NCBI GenBank assembly: GCA_022820805.1 | Contig: JAJEEV010000041.1 | Span: 62,001 to 126,000, forward strand | DNA: 64,000 nt | Origin: Acidimicrobiia bacterium | Lineage (GTDB): Bacteria > Actinomycetota > Acidimicrobiia > Acidimicrobiales > Aldehydirespiratoraceae | Reading direction: 5' to 3' | Shown: piece after piece, positions 16,371 through 25,256 of the stretch | How the letters are laid out: each line of letters begins with the position of its first letter | Position numbering within the stretch: the first letter of the stretch is position 1 | Program-made: the position numbers and the translations under genes | The notes under the pieces: model-generated | The model's input: only the letters and a program-made list of their open reading frames with translations | Databases searched by the model: none | What the model was told of the DNA's origin: nothing

Positions 16371-17261
16371 TCAGCCTGCGAGTCTCATCAGGTACTCGTC
16401 CTCGTCGGCTCGCTGCTGTGCTCGGCGGAGGTTCTCGGCCTGACCCTCAGGGCAGTGCTCGACGTACGCGCAGTAGCCACAGAGAGGACCCGGCCTGGCC
16501 TCGAACTCATCCGCGTCGCAGGCCGCCGCGATGGCGCTCCACGTCGACTCCAACTGGCCTATGGCATCTCCGATCTCGTCGGGAGTCACCGACGTGGCCA
16601 CGATCCGCTGGCCCAGGTACAGCAGTTGAGCCCTCACCGGCTGCTCGCCCGTCTCCTCTGCGACGGCCGCTGCATACAGCAGGACCTGCTGCAGGCGAGC
16701 GGGCGCGTAGCGGGCCGTGGGAGCGCGCCCCGACTTGTAGTCACTGACCACGAGGCTGTCGTCCTCCCTCTCGAGGCGATCGACCACGCCCCTGAACGGC
16801 ACGTTGCCCAGCGTCACCGACATCTGCTCCTCGGTGGCCTCCACCTCGACAGCCGCCGGGTCCTCCAAGTGCCAAAGACCCTCGATCGCGTGCCAGGCCC
16901 GCCAACGGAAGGCCTTGGCCTCGTCGTCGCTCAGCTCCAGGTCCCGGTAGTCCTCGCCGCCGGCCAGCTCGGGCCACGTTGCCCGGGCGATGCGCTTGGC
17001 CTCGGCCTGGCTGCGGTGCGAGGGATCCCTCTGCATCAGCAGCTCCAGCACCCGGTGGGCGAAGGTTCCCACCAGGGCCTCGACTCCGGGAGGCTCGGGA
17101 AGGCGCTCGACATAGCGGAACCTCCACCGGCGGGGACACTGCTCGAAGGTGGACGCGCCGGACGGCGACAGTCGCTGCGGCGGCGCCGGAGCACCGCGCC
17201 CATCCAACGCTCCGGGGGCGCCCGGATCGAGGATGTCGCCCGGATCGAACTCGAGCTGCAT
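16371..17261 (-). CDS. RecB/Cas4-like PD-(D/E)XK nuclease with Fe-S cysteines
   Basis: A 296-aa protein of the PDDEXK_1 superfamily. It opens with LSPSGASTFEQCPRRWRFRYVE (the conserved S-x-S-x-x-x-F-x-x-C-P-x-x-x element), then TFAHRVLE, FRGVVDRLE with VVSDYKSG (the D and D-Y-K catalytic pair), and QQVLLYA. The cysteine in FEQCP plus the C-terminal GPLCGYCAYVEHCPEG triplet would coordinate a 4Fe-4S cluster as in AddB and Cas4. A role in DNA repair is likely. It lies 75 bp downstream of the topoisomerase B subunit on the same strand. Confidence 0.87.
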   Translation of the reverse strand: MQLEFDPGDILDPGAPGALDGRGAPAPPQRLSPSGASTFEQCPRRWRFRYVERLPEPPGVEALVGTFAHRVLELLMQRDPSHRSQAEAKRIARATWPELAGGEDYRDLELSDDEAKAFRWRAWHAIEGLWHLEDPAAVEVEATEEQMSVTLGNVPFRGVVDRLEREDDSLVVSDYKSGRAPTARYAPARLQQVLLYAAAVAEETGEQPVRAQLLYLGQRIVATSVTPDEIGDAIGQLESTWSAIAAACDADEFEARPGPLCGYCAYVEHCPEGQAENLRRAQQRADEDEYLMRLAG

Positions 17262-17278
17262 CCTGCAGTTCTACCTCA

Positions 17279-17293
17279 CCGGTGTGACACCGG
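17279..17293. terminator. 15-bp palindrome between topoisomerase B subunit and nuclease
   Basis: CCGGTGT-G-ACACCGG is a perfect odd palindrome about 45 nt after the topoisomerase B stop and 17 bp before the nuclease ATG. It could be a short terminator hairpin or an operator for the nuclease gene. Confidence 0.4.
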
Positions 17294-17336
17294 CCCGGAT
17301 GCCTCGACCTGCTCTGGCGGAAGCCAGGTCACTGGG

Positions 17337-19571
17337 TCAAATGTCGAGGGTCGCCTCGTCCACGAGGGAGGAGTTCTCGACCAGGTAGTCGCGGCGCTGG
17401 GCCACGTCGTTGCCCATCAGGACATCGAACATGTCGGCCGCGGCTTCGGCCTGCTGGGCGTCGGCCATCGTGAGGCGGCGCAGGGTCCGGGTGGCGGGAT
17501 CCAGCGCGCAGTGCCGCAGTTCGTCGGTGTTCATCTCCCCGAGGCCCTTGAAGCGCTGCCACTTGATGCTGTCGACCTTGCGCCTTCCCCGGGTCAGCTC
17601 AGCGGTGATCCGGTCGCGCTCCTCGTCGGAGAACGCCCGGAAGGTACGCTCGCCGACTTTCGCGGTATAGAGCGGCGGCTGGGCCGAGAAGACCCGGCCC
17701 TGGGCGAGCATCTCCCGCATGTAGCCGTGGATCAGCGTGAGCAGCAGGCATCGAATATGGCTGCCGTCGACATCGGCGTCGCACAGGATGACGATGCGGC
17801 CATAGCGGGCGGCCTCGATGTCGAAGGCGTCGCCCGCGCCCGCGCCCATGGCGGTGAAAATCGCCTGCGCCTCGGCGTTGTCGAGCACCTGCTTGGCGCT
17901 TGCCTTGGCGGCGTTCACGATCTTGCCCCGCAGCGGCAGGATGGCCATGAACTCGGAGTCCCGGCCCCGCTTGGCCGGTCCGGCGGCCGAGTCCCCCTCA
18001 ACGAGGATCAACTCGGCCTCGGGGCCGTGAACCCTGCAGTCGGCCAGCTTGTCCGGCATGCCCGTGGAGCCGAGGCTGGCCGCCTTGCGCTTATTGTCGA
18101 GCATCTGCTTCGAGGCGACCCGGTTCGTCACCGCCGCGGCCACCTTGTCGCTTATGGCCTTGACCTGGGACCGGGGCCCGCCGCCCGGCTCGAACCACTC
18201 CTTGAGCTGCTCGTAGGTGACCCTGGCCACGATGCCCTCGACCGCGGGCGTACCCAGCTCCTGCTTGGTCTGGCCCCGGAACTGCGGCTCCGAGAAGGTC
18301 ACCTTGACCGCGGCGACGAGGCCCTCGCGCACATCGTCCTTGGTGGCATTGGTCTTGCCGCTCTTGGCACCCGCGCCACCGCTGCGAGCCAGGCGGGCCA
18401 GCTTGCGATTGTCCTTCAGCAGCACGTTGTTGACTACTCGCGTCAGCGCCTTGTCGAAGCCAGCCAGGTGCGTACCGCCCGAGCTGGTGGGAATCGTGTT
18501 CACGAACGACACCACGTCGCCGTCGTATCCCGCTATCCAGCGCAGCGCGATGTCGACGGTGCACTCCCGCTCCACCTCGGTGATCTTGCCGTCGACTGGG
18601 ACCTTCTCTGTGAACGTCTCGATGCCGTTGGCGATGATCACCCCGCTCACCGCGCCCTCTCCAGCACTCTCGGAACGCTCCCTAACCATGTCCGCCAGCC
18701 CGCCCCTGCTCACGAAGACGAAGGGCTCGCCCTCCGCGCCGGGTCGGCGGTCGTCCACCGTCATCCGGAGCCCGGGAACGAGGAAGCACATCTGGCGGAC
18801 CCGGCGACGCACCTCGTCGGCGTCGATGCGTGCCTCAGGGTGGAACAGTGCCATGTCGGGCCAGAACCGCACGGTGGTGCCGGTCGCCTTGGTTCGCCGG
18901 CTGACGGGCCGCACATCGTTGCTGGGCCTGAACTTGCCGCCGATGAAATGGCCGGGCTCCTGGTTCGAGAAGCTCAACTCGTGCACATACCCGTCGCGTC
19001 GCACTTCAGCATCGAGACGAGTCGACAGAGCGTTCACAACCGACGCCCCCACGCCGTGCAGCCCGCCGGAGGCCTTGTACGCACCCTCGCCGAACTTGCC
19101 GCCCGCGTGCAGTTCGGTGAACACGACTTCGAGGGCCGACACGTCACGGTCGGGATGCTTGTTGACGGGGATGCCGCGCCCGTTGTCGGTCACCTCGACC
19201 GATCCGTTTCGATGCAGCGTCACGCCTACCTTGGTGGCGAAGCCGGCAGCGGCCTCGTCCACGGCATTGTCCACGATCTCCCAGACGAGGTGCATGAGAC
19301 CCTCGGAGCCGTTGCCGCCGATGTACATGGCTGGACGCTTGCGGACGGCCTCGAGCCCTTCGAGCGTCTCGATGGAGTCGGCGTCGTAGGTGTCGCCGTC
19401 GCTGGCGGCGGCCGCCGTAGGGGTGGAATCGCCGGAACCGGCGGAGCCGTCGGGATGGCGGCCGTTGGAGCCGCCGCGGCGGGGCGCGCCGTTGGCGGCG
19501 CCCGCGCCAGAGGGCGCGTGAGCACCGGCATCCGGGTCCGCGACGCTGCCCGCGGTCAAGGGCAGGGTCAT
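17337..19571 (-). CDS. Type IIA DNA topoisomerase subunit B (GyrB/ParE-like)
   Basis: A 744-aa ATPase subunit of a gyrase or topoisomerase IV. After a low-complexity Gly/Ala-rich leader come the GHKL ATPase motifs (LEAVRKRPAMYIG, EIVDNAVDEA, DNGRGIPV, ASGGLHGVGASVVNALS), the transducer domain, and the Toprim motifs EGDSAAG and DADVDGSHI, followed by WQRFKGLGEM. I chose ATG 19571; a TTG at 19634 would overlap the A-subunit gene. Codon order is A subunit then B subunit, 43 bp apart. Whether it acts as gyrase or decatenase depends on the partner; the pair may be additional to a standard gyrBA elsewhere. Confidence 0.9.
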   Translation of the reverse strand: MTLPLTAGSVADPDAGAHAPSGAGAANGAPRRGGSNGRHPDGSAGSGDSTPTAAAASDGDTYDADSIETLEGLEAVRKRPAMYIGGNGSEGLMHLVWEIVDNAVDEAAAGFATKVGVTLHRNGSVEVTDNGRGIPVNKHPDRDVSALEVVFTELHAGGKFGEGAYKASGGLHGVGASVVNALSTRLDAEVRRDGYVHELSFSNQEPGHFIGGKFRPSNDVRPVSRRTKATGTTVRFWPDMALFHPEARIDADEVRRRVRQMCFLVPGLRMTVDDRRPGAEGEPFVFVSRGGLADMVRERSESAGEGAVSGVIIANGIETFTEKVPVDGKITEVERECTVDIALRWIAGYDGDVVSFVNTIPTSSGGTHLAGFDKALTRVVNNVLLKDNRKLARLARSGGAGAKSGKTNATKDDVREGLVAAVKVTFSEPQFRGQTKQELGTPAVEGIVARVTYEQLKEWFEPGGGPRSQVKAISDKVAAAVTNRVASKQMLDNKRKAASLGSTGMPDKLADCRVHGPEAELILVEGDSAAGPAKRGRDSEFMAILPLRGKIVNAAKASAKQVLDNAEAQAIFTAMGAGAGDAFDIEAARYGRIVILCDADVDGSHIRCLLLTLIHGYMREMLAQGRVFSAQPPLYTAKVGERTFRAFSDEERDRITAELTRGRRKVDSIKWQRFKGLGEMNTDELRHCALDPATRTLRRLTMADAQQAEAAADMFDVLMGNDVAQRRDYLVENSSLVDEATLDI

Positions 19572-19614
19572 GGCCCCAGGTGGTCCATCCGCCTGGTTCG
19601 GGGGCACCACCGCG

Positions 19615-22161
19615 TCACCACCTCCCCGGCGCAAGCACGTGGATTCGCCGGTCGCCGCGCTGCGGAGAGCGATAGCGCGCCGTGGGGACTTCTCGCACGG
19701 GCACAGGGTGGGGATCGATCTTGCGAGGATTGTCGTCCTGCCCCATTAGAGCCAGCATGCCCTCGGCCGCGCCCACCGCCGCAGCAACCACGGACTCAGC
19801 GGGCAGCAGCTTGACTACCAGCACGCCCTGTGTGCCTCTCCCCTGTGTCGGCAACTCGGAGCAGGGGGTGACCTTGATGCCGCCCGTGGCGCCGCCGGCA
19901 CCGGCGCCTGTGCTGGTTGCGACGACCAGTGCGGCGTCATCGAACACAGCACCCGCACCCACCGGGGTTGCGCCGTCGCGCAGCTTCATGCCCGCCATTC
20001 CCGCCGCGGCCCGGCGCTGCAGCCGCACCGAGGACGCCTCCAGGCGCAGAGCCCGCCCGTCGCTGGCCGCGACCACGACATCAGCATCCTCGGATGCGGT
20101 GAAGGCGCAGGCCACACGGTCATCGGCTCCCAGTGCGATCAAGGACGACCCCGCAGGCGAGCCGAGAACCTCGTCGGCTTGGAGCCGCTTGATGACACCG
20201 CCGGCAGTGACCATCACCAGCCGGTCGTCCCCGCCGGCGACGAGGGCCAGGACCGTCTCTGCCGATTCCAGATCGAGGACGGTCGAAGCATCGACGCCCC
20301 GGACCCGGTTGGATGCCTCTTCGATCTCGCCTCCGAGCACCGTGAACACCCTCCCGGCGGAGGTGACCGCGGCTACCGGCGCCCCGGTCGAGGCCACCGC
20401 CCGGGCGGCGATCAGATCGTGGCGTCCGGGTGACGCCCGCCTCTGCCCCTTCAAGGACGCCCGCCCGATGTTGCCGCTCGTCGACACCGTCACCACGCAC
20501 GGCAGGTCGCGCCCCGCCTCGGCCTGCTCGGCCGAGCCTGCCGAGGCGGCGTCACCGCTCGAATGGCTGGCGGACTCGCGTTCCAGGACCTCCGCCGCGA
20601 CGATCCGGCTGCGGCGGGGCCGTCCGTGATCGGCGACGATGCGCCGCAGCTCACTCCGGACTATGGACCGCTGGCGACGCCGGCTCGAGAGGATCTCCTT
20701 CAGATCCTCGATGTCGGCCCGCAGCCCGGCCTCCTCCTCCTCGAGCTTCTGGCGCTCCAGCGCAGTGAGGCGCCGCAGCGCCATGTCGAGTATGTGGTTT
20801 GCCTGGACCTCGGTGAGGCCGTAGCGCGCCATGAGCCCGGCACGGGCCTCAGCCGCGTCCTGGGAGGCACGGATCAGGGCCACGACTTCGTCGATGTTGT
20901 CGAGGGCGACAAGCAGGCCCTCGACAACGTGAAGCCGCTCGTCCGCCCGCCTCAGCCGGTAACGGCTGCGGCGCACCACCACCTGGAGGCGGTGAGCAAC
21001 GTGGTGCTCGCACAGCTCCCGGAGCCCGACGGTCGTGGGAACACCGTCGACCAGCACCACATTGTTGACGCTCACGCTCTCCTCCAGGGGTGTGAGCCGG
21101 TAGAGCTCGGACAGCGCGGCGTCGGGGTCGATTCCCGGCTTGAGGTCGATCTGCAGCCGGAGGCCTTCCATATCGCTCAGATCGGCGATTCCGGCGACGC
21201 TCTGCAGCCGGCCGGCTCCGACGAGTTCGGTGATCCGGGAGACGACCCGTTCGGGACCGACGAGATGGGGCAGTTCGGTCACGACCACTGCCCGGCGGCG
21301 CCGGGTCACGGCTTCGATGCTGGCCCGGGCCCGAACCCTGATCGATCCCCGGCCGCTGTCGTAGGCCGCCTTGAGGCCCTCGTCGGCGACCACGATGCCG
21401 CCGCCGGGGAAGTCGGGCCCGGGCAGGACTGCCATGAGTTCGTCGATCGCCGGCTTCGCCTTGCGCCTCCGGACCGGCTTGCCGCCTTGTGACGCGGGGC
21501 CGGCATCGGTCGCCGCGCCGCTGGGCTGCTTGCTCATCACCAGCTCGATGGCCGCGCCGACCTCGGCCAGGTTGTGGGGCAGCATGGTGGTGGCCATGCC
21601 CACCGCGATTCCCGCCGTTCCGTTGACCAGCAGGTTGGGCATTGCCGCCGGCAGCACGACCGGCTCGGTGTCCTCGCCGTCGTAGGTGGGCCGGAAGTCG
21701 ACGGTGTCCTCGTCGAGCTCGCCGACCATGTCCATGGCGGCCTCGCTCAGCCTGCATTCGGTGTAGCGGGCCGCCGCGGGCGGGTCGTCGAGGCTGCCGA
21801 AGTTGCCCTGCGGATCCACCAGCGTCACCATGCGGCTGAAGTCCTGGCCCATGCGTACGAGGGTGTCGTAGATGGCGGCGTCGCCGTGGGGGTGGTAGCG
21901 ACCCATGGTGTCGCCGACCACGCGGGCCGACTTGCGGTACGGGGTGCCGGGCCGCAATCCCATCTGGAGCATCGACCACAGCACGCGGCGCTGCACCGGC
22001 TTGAGCCCGTCCCGCACATCGGGGATGGCTCGGGATGTGATGACGGACAGCGCGTAGGCGAGGAACGAGTCACTCATCTCCTCCGCTACGGGTATGTCCT
22101 CGACATGGCGGGCCGGGACCGGATCGAGGGTCGCGGTCGTCAGTTGCTGTTGTGGTGACAC
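19615..22161 (-). CDS. Type IIA DNA topoisomerase subunit A (GyrA/ParC-like)
   Basis: An 848-aa breakage-reunion subunit. It has IPDVRDGLKPVQRRVLW at 47-63, YHPHGDAAIYDTLVRMGQ at 89-106, the catalytic tyrosine Y133 in AARYTE, and NLLVNGTAGIAVGMAT. A long coiled-coil domain and a C-terminal beta-pinwheel follow. The GyrA box (QRRGGKG type) is degenerate (KGQRRASPGRHD), which points to topoisomerase IV-like activity. The quinolone-site residue equivalent to E. coli GyrA S83 is A95. Start GTG 22161 is preceded by GGAG 7 nt upstream. Confidence 0.9.
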   Translation of the reverse strand: MSPQQQLTTATLDPVPARHVEDIPVAEEMSDSFLAYALSVITSRAIPDVRDGLKPVQRRVLWSMLQMGLRPGTPYRKSARVVGDTMGRYHPHGDAAIYDTLVRMGQDFSRMVTLVDPQGNFGSLDDPPAAARYTECRLSEAAMDMVGELDEDTVDFRPTYDGEDTEPVVLPAAMPNLLVNGTAGIAVGMATTMLPHNLAEVGAAIELVMSKQPSGAATDAGPASQGGKPVRRRKAKPAIDELMAVLPGPDFPGGGIVVADEGLKAAYDSGRGSIRVRARASIEAVTRRRRAVVVTELPHLVGPERVVSRITELVGAGRLQSVAGIADLSDMEGLRLQIDLKPGIDPDAALSELYRLTPLEESVSVNNVVLVDGVPTTVGLRELCEHHVAHRLQVVVRRSRYRLRRADERLHVVEGLLVALDNIDEVVALIRASQDAAEARAGLMARYGLTEVQANHILDMALRRLTALERQKLEEEEAGLRADIEDLKEILSSRRRQRSIVRSELRRIVADHGRPRRSRIVAAEVLERESASHSSGDAASAGSAEQAEAGRDLPCVVTVSTSGNIGRASLKGQRRASPGRHDLIAARAVASTGAPVAAVTSAGRVFTVLGGEIEEASNRVRGVDASTVLDLESAETVLALVAGGDDRLVMVTAGGVIKRLQADEVLGSPAGSSLIALGADDRVACAFTASEDADVVVAASDGRALRLEASSVRLQRRAAAGMAGMKLRDGATPVGAGAVFDDAALVVATSTGAGAGGATGGIKVTPCSELPTQGRGTQGVLVVKLLPAESVVAAAVGAAEGMLALMGQDDNPRKIDPHPVPVREVPTARYRSPQRGDRRIHVLAPGRW

Positions 22162-22411
22162 GGTCGTCTCCGGACTCTTCTTCTCGAGGCTTCGCGTGCT
22201 CCGCCTACCGCCGCGGGCCCTGCCCGACGTGGGTTGAGGTGCGGCTCACTTACAGGATTGACGGTAGCGGCTGAGACCTGATGGTTCGGTGACCCCAACG
22301 GTCCCTGTCGAGGCCTCCGCATCGTGCGCACCGGCCAGTCGGCAGCGACCATCTCAAGTGGAGATGGGCCACCCTCACCCCGCCCTGTCGACTCGGGTGG
22401 CTGCCACCCCA
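22162..22411. other. Intergenic region between HNH gene and topoisomerase A gene
   Basis: About 250 bp without a gene I can support. It should hold the promoter of the topoisomerase operon near its left end (GGAG ribosome binding site just before 22161) and a hairpin at 22349-22367. A 91-codon open frame crosses it but shows no ribosome binding site, box or protein-like composition. Confidence 0.6.
22349..22367. terminator. 7-bp hairpin downstream of the HNH gene
   Basis: CCATCTC, loop AAGTG, GAGATGG. It is about 45 nt past the HNH stop on the minus strand, with no T-tract, so it is a weak terminator candidate. Confidence 0.35.
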
Positions 22412-23869
22412 TCACCGGCTCCCGGCAGCCGGCGGACTGCGGCCTGGTGATCCGACCCCGGCTCCCGTCCTGCCACCCGCCAGCACGCCGGCCTGAGCGA
22501 AGTTGGCGTGTCCGTTCAACCCAGCCGCCGGCTCAACCGCGTCCGCGCGCCGCGTTCCGGGAGCGGACCGGCGCGGAGCCGTGGACCAAGCGACTACCCC
22601 GTAGGCGTCGACATCGCGCACGACGCGCCGGTTGCTCCGATGCAGCCACAGATGGCAGCCATTGCACAGTGCAACGAGGTTCTCGATGTCCGTCGGACCC
22701 TCATCGGCGAGGAACTCGTCGACGTGGTGGAGCCTGCACCGGTGCATCGGGGCCCGGCACAGCACGCACCCACGGTCGCGTAGCGCCACGGCCACGTATT
22801 GGTCGAGGGTTGCGAGCCGCCGGGTGCGGCCCAGCCACAGCGGCTGGCCGTTGCCGCCGAAGATGGCGCCAACGAGCCGATCGTCGGGCGAGATGCTGTC
22901 GAGCACCGTGGGGGGTACCGGCCCGACGCCGATGATCTCGCACGAACCGTCTCGATCGGTTCCGTCTACGACTCCCGCCGTCACCGCGATGATCCTGCCC
23001 GGCGGCAGACGACGAGTCCCCCGGGGGCCATCGTCGGCCGCGAGCGGCTCGTAGGTCAGCGCATCCCGTCCCGTGCAGAGTTCGAAGACGGCGTCCATCG
23101 TGCGCTGCTTGTTGCTGCGTACTGCGTCGGGAGTGCCGTCGCGGCCGCCGTCCTTGCGCCACAAGTAGTCCCTGCGTTCGTCCACCGCCTGCTCCAGCAG
23201 GCCGAAGCTGACGGGATCCATCTCGCCGTTGAGCACTCCCATGCCGTCGCTGCCGACGAACAGATCGGCCTTGCGGCTGTTGCGCTGTCCCTTGAGCAGG
23301 TCACCACCGGCCGAGGGATCATGCCGCTGCGCAAACCTCCGAGCGAAGCGGCTGAACGACCCGGCGTCCCGGGTCGTCGCCTGATACAGCAACTCGTCGG
23401 AGCCGTCCACAGTGCCTGCTCCGCACTGTCGGGCCGCGGCTCCGAGAGCGAACACACTCTCCAGCGGCAGCTCCCCGCTGTCGACCAGCCGACCGACGTT
23501 GGGCATCTCCTCCACCTGACGGGCCACGTCAGTCACCCGCCTCGCAGACCGCCCCGACAGCCTCGCCCCAGCAACCAGCGCCTCCCGTGCCGAACCGACC
23601 CTCAATTCCTCCAACCCGCTGACAGCACGCAGCGTCAGCGCATCGGTCAGCGCCTTCACGCGGCCCGCCCCCGCCACCACCCGGCACAACTCGTCCTCGC
23701 CCAGCCCGTCCAACGAGACCGAGCGCAAGACCTCGCAGGCCGCCTCCAAGATCTCCCCCGGCGAGGAGTCGGCAAGCACCCGATCGTTGTCGAGCCGAAG
23801 AGCCTCGGGAGCCGCCGAGCCACCCCCTGGCCACCCGCCATCACGAGTCAGAACACCTGTTCGCTCCAT
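22412..23869 (-). CDS. DUF222 / HNH endonuclease-domain protein
   Basis: A 485-aa actinobacterial '13E12-repeat' type protein. The N-terminal two-thirds is the helical DUF222 domain (AACEVLRSVSLDGL through FARRFAQRHDPSAGG). The C-terminal HNH domain reads CVLCRAPMHRCRLHHVDEFLADEGPTDIENLVALCNGCHLWLH, with zinc-type CxxC pairs, His-His, Asn and the final His. The tail is low-complexity. Proteins of this type are often multicopy and mobile-looking; a nuclease role is likely but the biology is unclear. Start ATG 23869 is chosen from the leaderless box; a GTG at 23887 lies upstream of it. Confidence 0.87.
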   Translation of the reverse strand: MERTGVLTRDGGWPGGGSAAPEALRLDNDRVLADSSPGEILEAACEVLRSVSLDGLGEDELCRVVAGAGRVKALTDALTLRAVSGLEELRVGSAREALVAGARLSGRSARRVTDVARQVEEMPNVGRLVDSGELPLESVFALGAAARQCGAGTVDGSDELLYQATTRDAGSFSRFARRFAQRHDPSAGGDLLKGQRNSRKADLFVGSDGMGVLNGEMDPVSFGLLEQAVDERRDYLWRKDGGRDGTPDAVRSNKQRTMDAVFELCTGRDALTYEPLAADDGPRGTRRLPPGRIIAVTAGVVDGTDRDGSCEIIGVGPVPPTVLDSISPDDRLVGAIFGGNGQPLWLGRTRRLATLDQYVAVALRDRGCVLCRAPMHRCRLHHVDEFLADEGPTDIENLVALCNGCHLWLHRSNRRVVRDVDAYGVVAWSTAPRRSAPGTRRADAVEPAAGLNGHANFAQAGVLAGGRTGAGVGSPGRSPPAAGSR

Positions 23870-23876
23870 GGCGGCA

Positions 23877-23882
23877 ACTCTA
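23877..23882 (-). promoter_or_regulatory. -10 box (TAGAGT) of leaderless HNH gene
   Basis: TAGAGT lies 7 nt before the ATG at 23869 on the minus strand. The DNA just upstream (about 23905-23945) is unusually AT-rich for this window. Confidence 0.5.
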
Positions 23883-23999
23883 TCCACCCCCTACGACAAC
23901 ACAACCTGATAACTCATAAATATTCTTGAGATTGACTATAAATGCTCCGAGGCTGCGAGCCTGGCCAGCGATCAAGTGATGCGGCTCGACAGCCGGAGG

Positions 24000-25202
24000 T
24001 CAAGCCGTGTCGACCAGGACGCGGTGGTAGACGGCCCGGACGGCCAGGGCCTCTCGCAACTCCTCGGTCATCTCCTCGGCGAACTCCGACCGGTACCCGG
24101 CGTCGAGCACGACCGAGACCGCGAACTGCAGTCCGGAGAACAGGCCGATGAAGGCCGACACCAGCACCAGCGGCCGGGTGAACAGCAGATCCTCGCCCCA
24201 CAGAGGGATCCGCACCGCCCACGACTCCGCCCACGTCAACTGGGACAGCGTGGTCCAGTCCAGCAGGGTCGCCTCCCGCACCGTGAATATCCCGAACAGC
24301 ACGTAGAACGCGGTCACGATCAGCGCCACCAGCATGATCTGGATGCTCTGGGCCACGAACAGGAGCAGGCTCACGTTGAACCGGGCGCCGCGGCTCAACC
24401 GCGGCGAGTCGGGCGGCGCGGCCGAGTCCCCGGGCACCAGCGGACCAACCGGCGTGCCTGCACACCGGGACCGCACATCGGACCACGATGAGAACCGGGC
24501 CAAGTCCACCGCCAGACGCCGGACCGAGATCGTCACGAACAGCGTCCCCACCGCCACCAGCAGCGCAGCCACCATCCCGAAGTAGGGCAGCGTGAAGTCG
24601 TGGGCCACCTGCCACATCTCGGAATTGAGAAAGATGAAGGCCGAGAACACCAGCAGGATCGGCAGCGACTTGGCCAGGAGCGTCGTCATCCGGCCGATCT
24701 GGCGACCCAGCTGGCCCAGTGACCACCGCACCATCGGAACCAACCCCCAGCTGGTGACGAGGTAGGCCACACCGAGCACCACGGCGTTGACCACCACGAA
24801 GAACCCGGCGTCCTCGGCGACAGAACCGGTGGCGCCGAGCCCGGCGAAGACCGCCGGCAGCCCGAGATACGCCAGGATCTCCCAGAGGCCGACCCGGTCG
24901 GGCAGCTGCCACAGCCGCCGGCCCCGCAACCGGTTGACCAGAGCCACTACCGCCGCGGCCACCGCCAGCCCCAACACGAACACCCCGGCCTGGGCCCAGC
25001 TGCGCCACCGGTCGCCGAACACGAGGAAGAACTCCAGGAACACGACGAGGGCCAGGAACGGCGCCGCCCGGGTGAGCACGTCGGTGCTGGCCGAGTAGTC
25101 GTGTATCAGATGCGGCAACCCCTGCCGGACGAACCACCGCTCGCAACGGCCCCGCTCAGCAACGAGGTCGAGTTCTTCGCTCACGCCGTCCGCGGACCCC
25201 AC
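24000..25202 (-). CDS. Polytopic membrane protein of unknown function
   Basis: A 400-aa protein with a soluble N-terminal ~40 residues (LVAERGRCERWFVRQGLPHLIHDY), then about eight hydrophobic segments, for example FLALVVFLEFFLVFG, AGVFVLGLAVAAAVVAL, FFVVVNAVVLGVAYLV, LPILLVFSAFIFL, and IMLVALIVTAFYVLFGIF. The C-terminal end is soluble and acidic (FAEEMTEELREALAVR). I do not recognise a characterised family, and no transporter motif is visible. The leaderless GTG start shares a 54-bp divergent promoter region with the SnoaL-like gene. Confidence 0.7.
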   Translation of the reverse strand: MGSADGVSEELDLVAERGRCERWFVRQGLPHLIHDYSASTDVLTRAAPFLALVVFLEFFLVFGDRWRSWAQAGVFVLGLAVAAAVVALVNRLRGRRLWQLPDRVGLWEILAYLGLPAVFAGLGATGSVAEDAGFFVVVNAVVLGVAYLVTSWGLVPMVRWSLGQLGRQIGRMTTLLAKSLPILLVFSAFIFLNSEMWQVAHDFTLPYFGMVAALLVAVGTLFVTISVRRLAVDLARFSSWSDVRSRCAGTPVGPLVPGDSAAPPDSPRLSRGARFNVSLLLFVAQSIQIMLVALIVTAFYVLFGIFTVREATLLDWTTLSQLTWAESWAVRIPLWGEDLLFTRPLVLVSAFIGLFSGLQFAVSVVLDAGYRSEFAEEMTEELREALAVRAVYHRVLVDTA

Positions 25203-25207
25203 GACGA

Positions 25208-25229
25208 AAGACCCTAACCAGACCCTAAC
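25208..25229 (-). promoter_or_regulatory. 11-bp-period direct repeat (OmpR/PhoB-type operator candidate)
   Basis: On the minus strand GTTAGGGTCTG is followed immediately by GTTAGGGTCTT, two 11-bp units identical at 10 positions. One-helical-turn tandem repeats are typical of binding sites for OmpR/PhoB-family regulators. The unit nearest the gene contains the TAGGGT -10 box of the 25202 gene, so binding would repress it or compete with polymerase. Confidence 0.5.
25211..25216 (-). promoter_or_regulatory. -10 box (TAGGGT) of leaderless membrane-protein gene
   Basis: TAGGGT lies 8 nt before the GTG at 25202 on the minus strand, inside the direct repeat. Confidence 0.45.
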
Positions 25230-25244
25230 GGTGGCGGTCCTGCG

Positions 25245-25250
25245 TATCGT
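25245..25250 (+). promoter_or_regulatory. -10 box (TATCGT) of leaderless SnoaL-like gene
   Basis: TATCGT lies 6 nt before the ATG at 25257, which favours that start over the GTG at 25254. Confidence 0.55.
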
Positions 25251-25256
25251 GGGGTG

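Noticed and set aside
19572-19634. TTG start extending the topoisomerase B subunit by 21 codons
   Set aside because: It would overlap the A-subunit end, and the extension is low-complexity; ATG 19571 is simpler, though not proven.
16455-19814. Plus-strand open frame of 1119 codons opposite the nuclease and topoisomerase B genes
   Set aside because: It is antisense to two genes with clear motifs, has His/Arg/Gly-rich composition, no recognisable domain, and no ribosome binding site. It is a GC-bias shadow.
22140-22415. 91-codon minus-strand frame between the HNH and topoisomerase A genes
   Set aside because: It overlaps both gene ends, has no start signal, and its composition does not look like protein.
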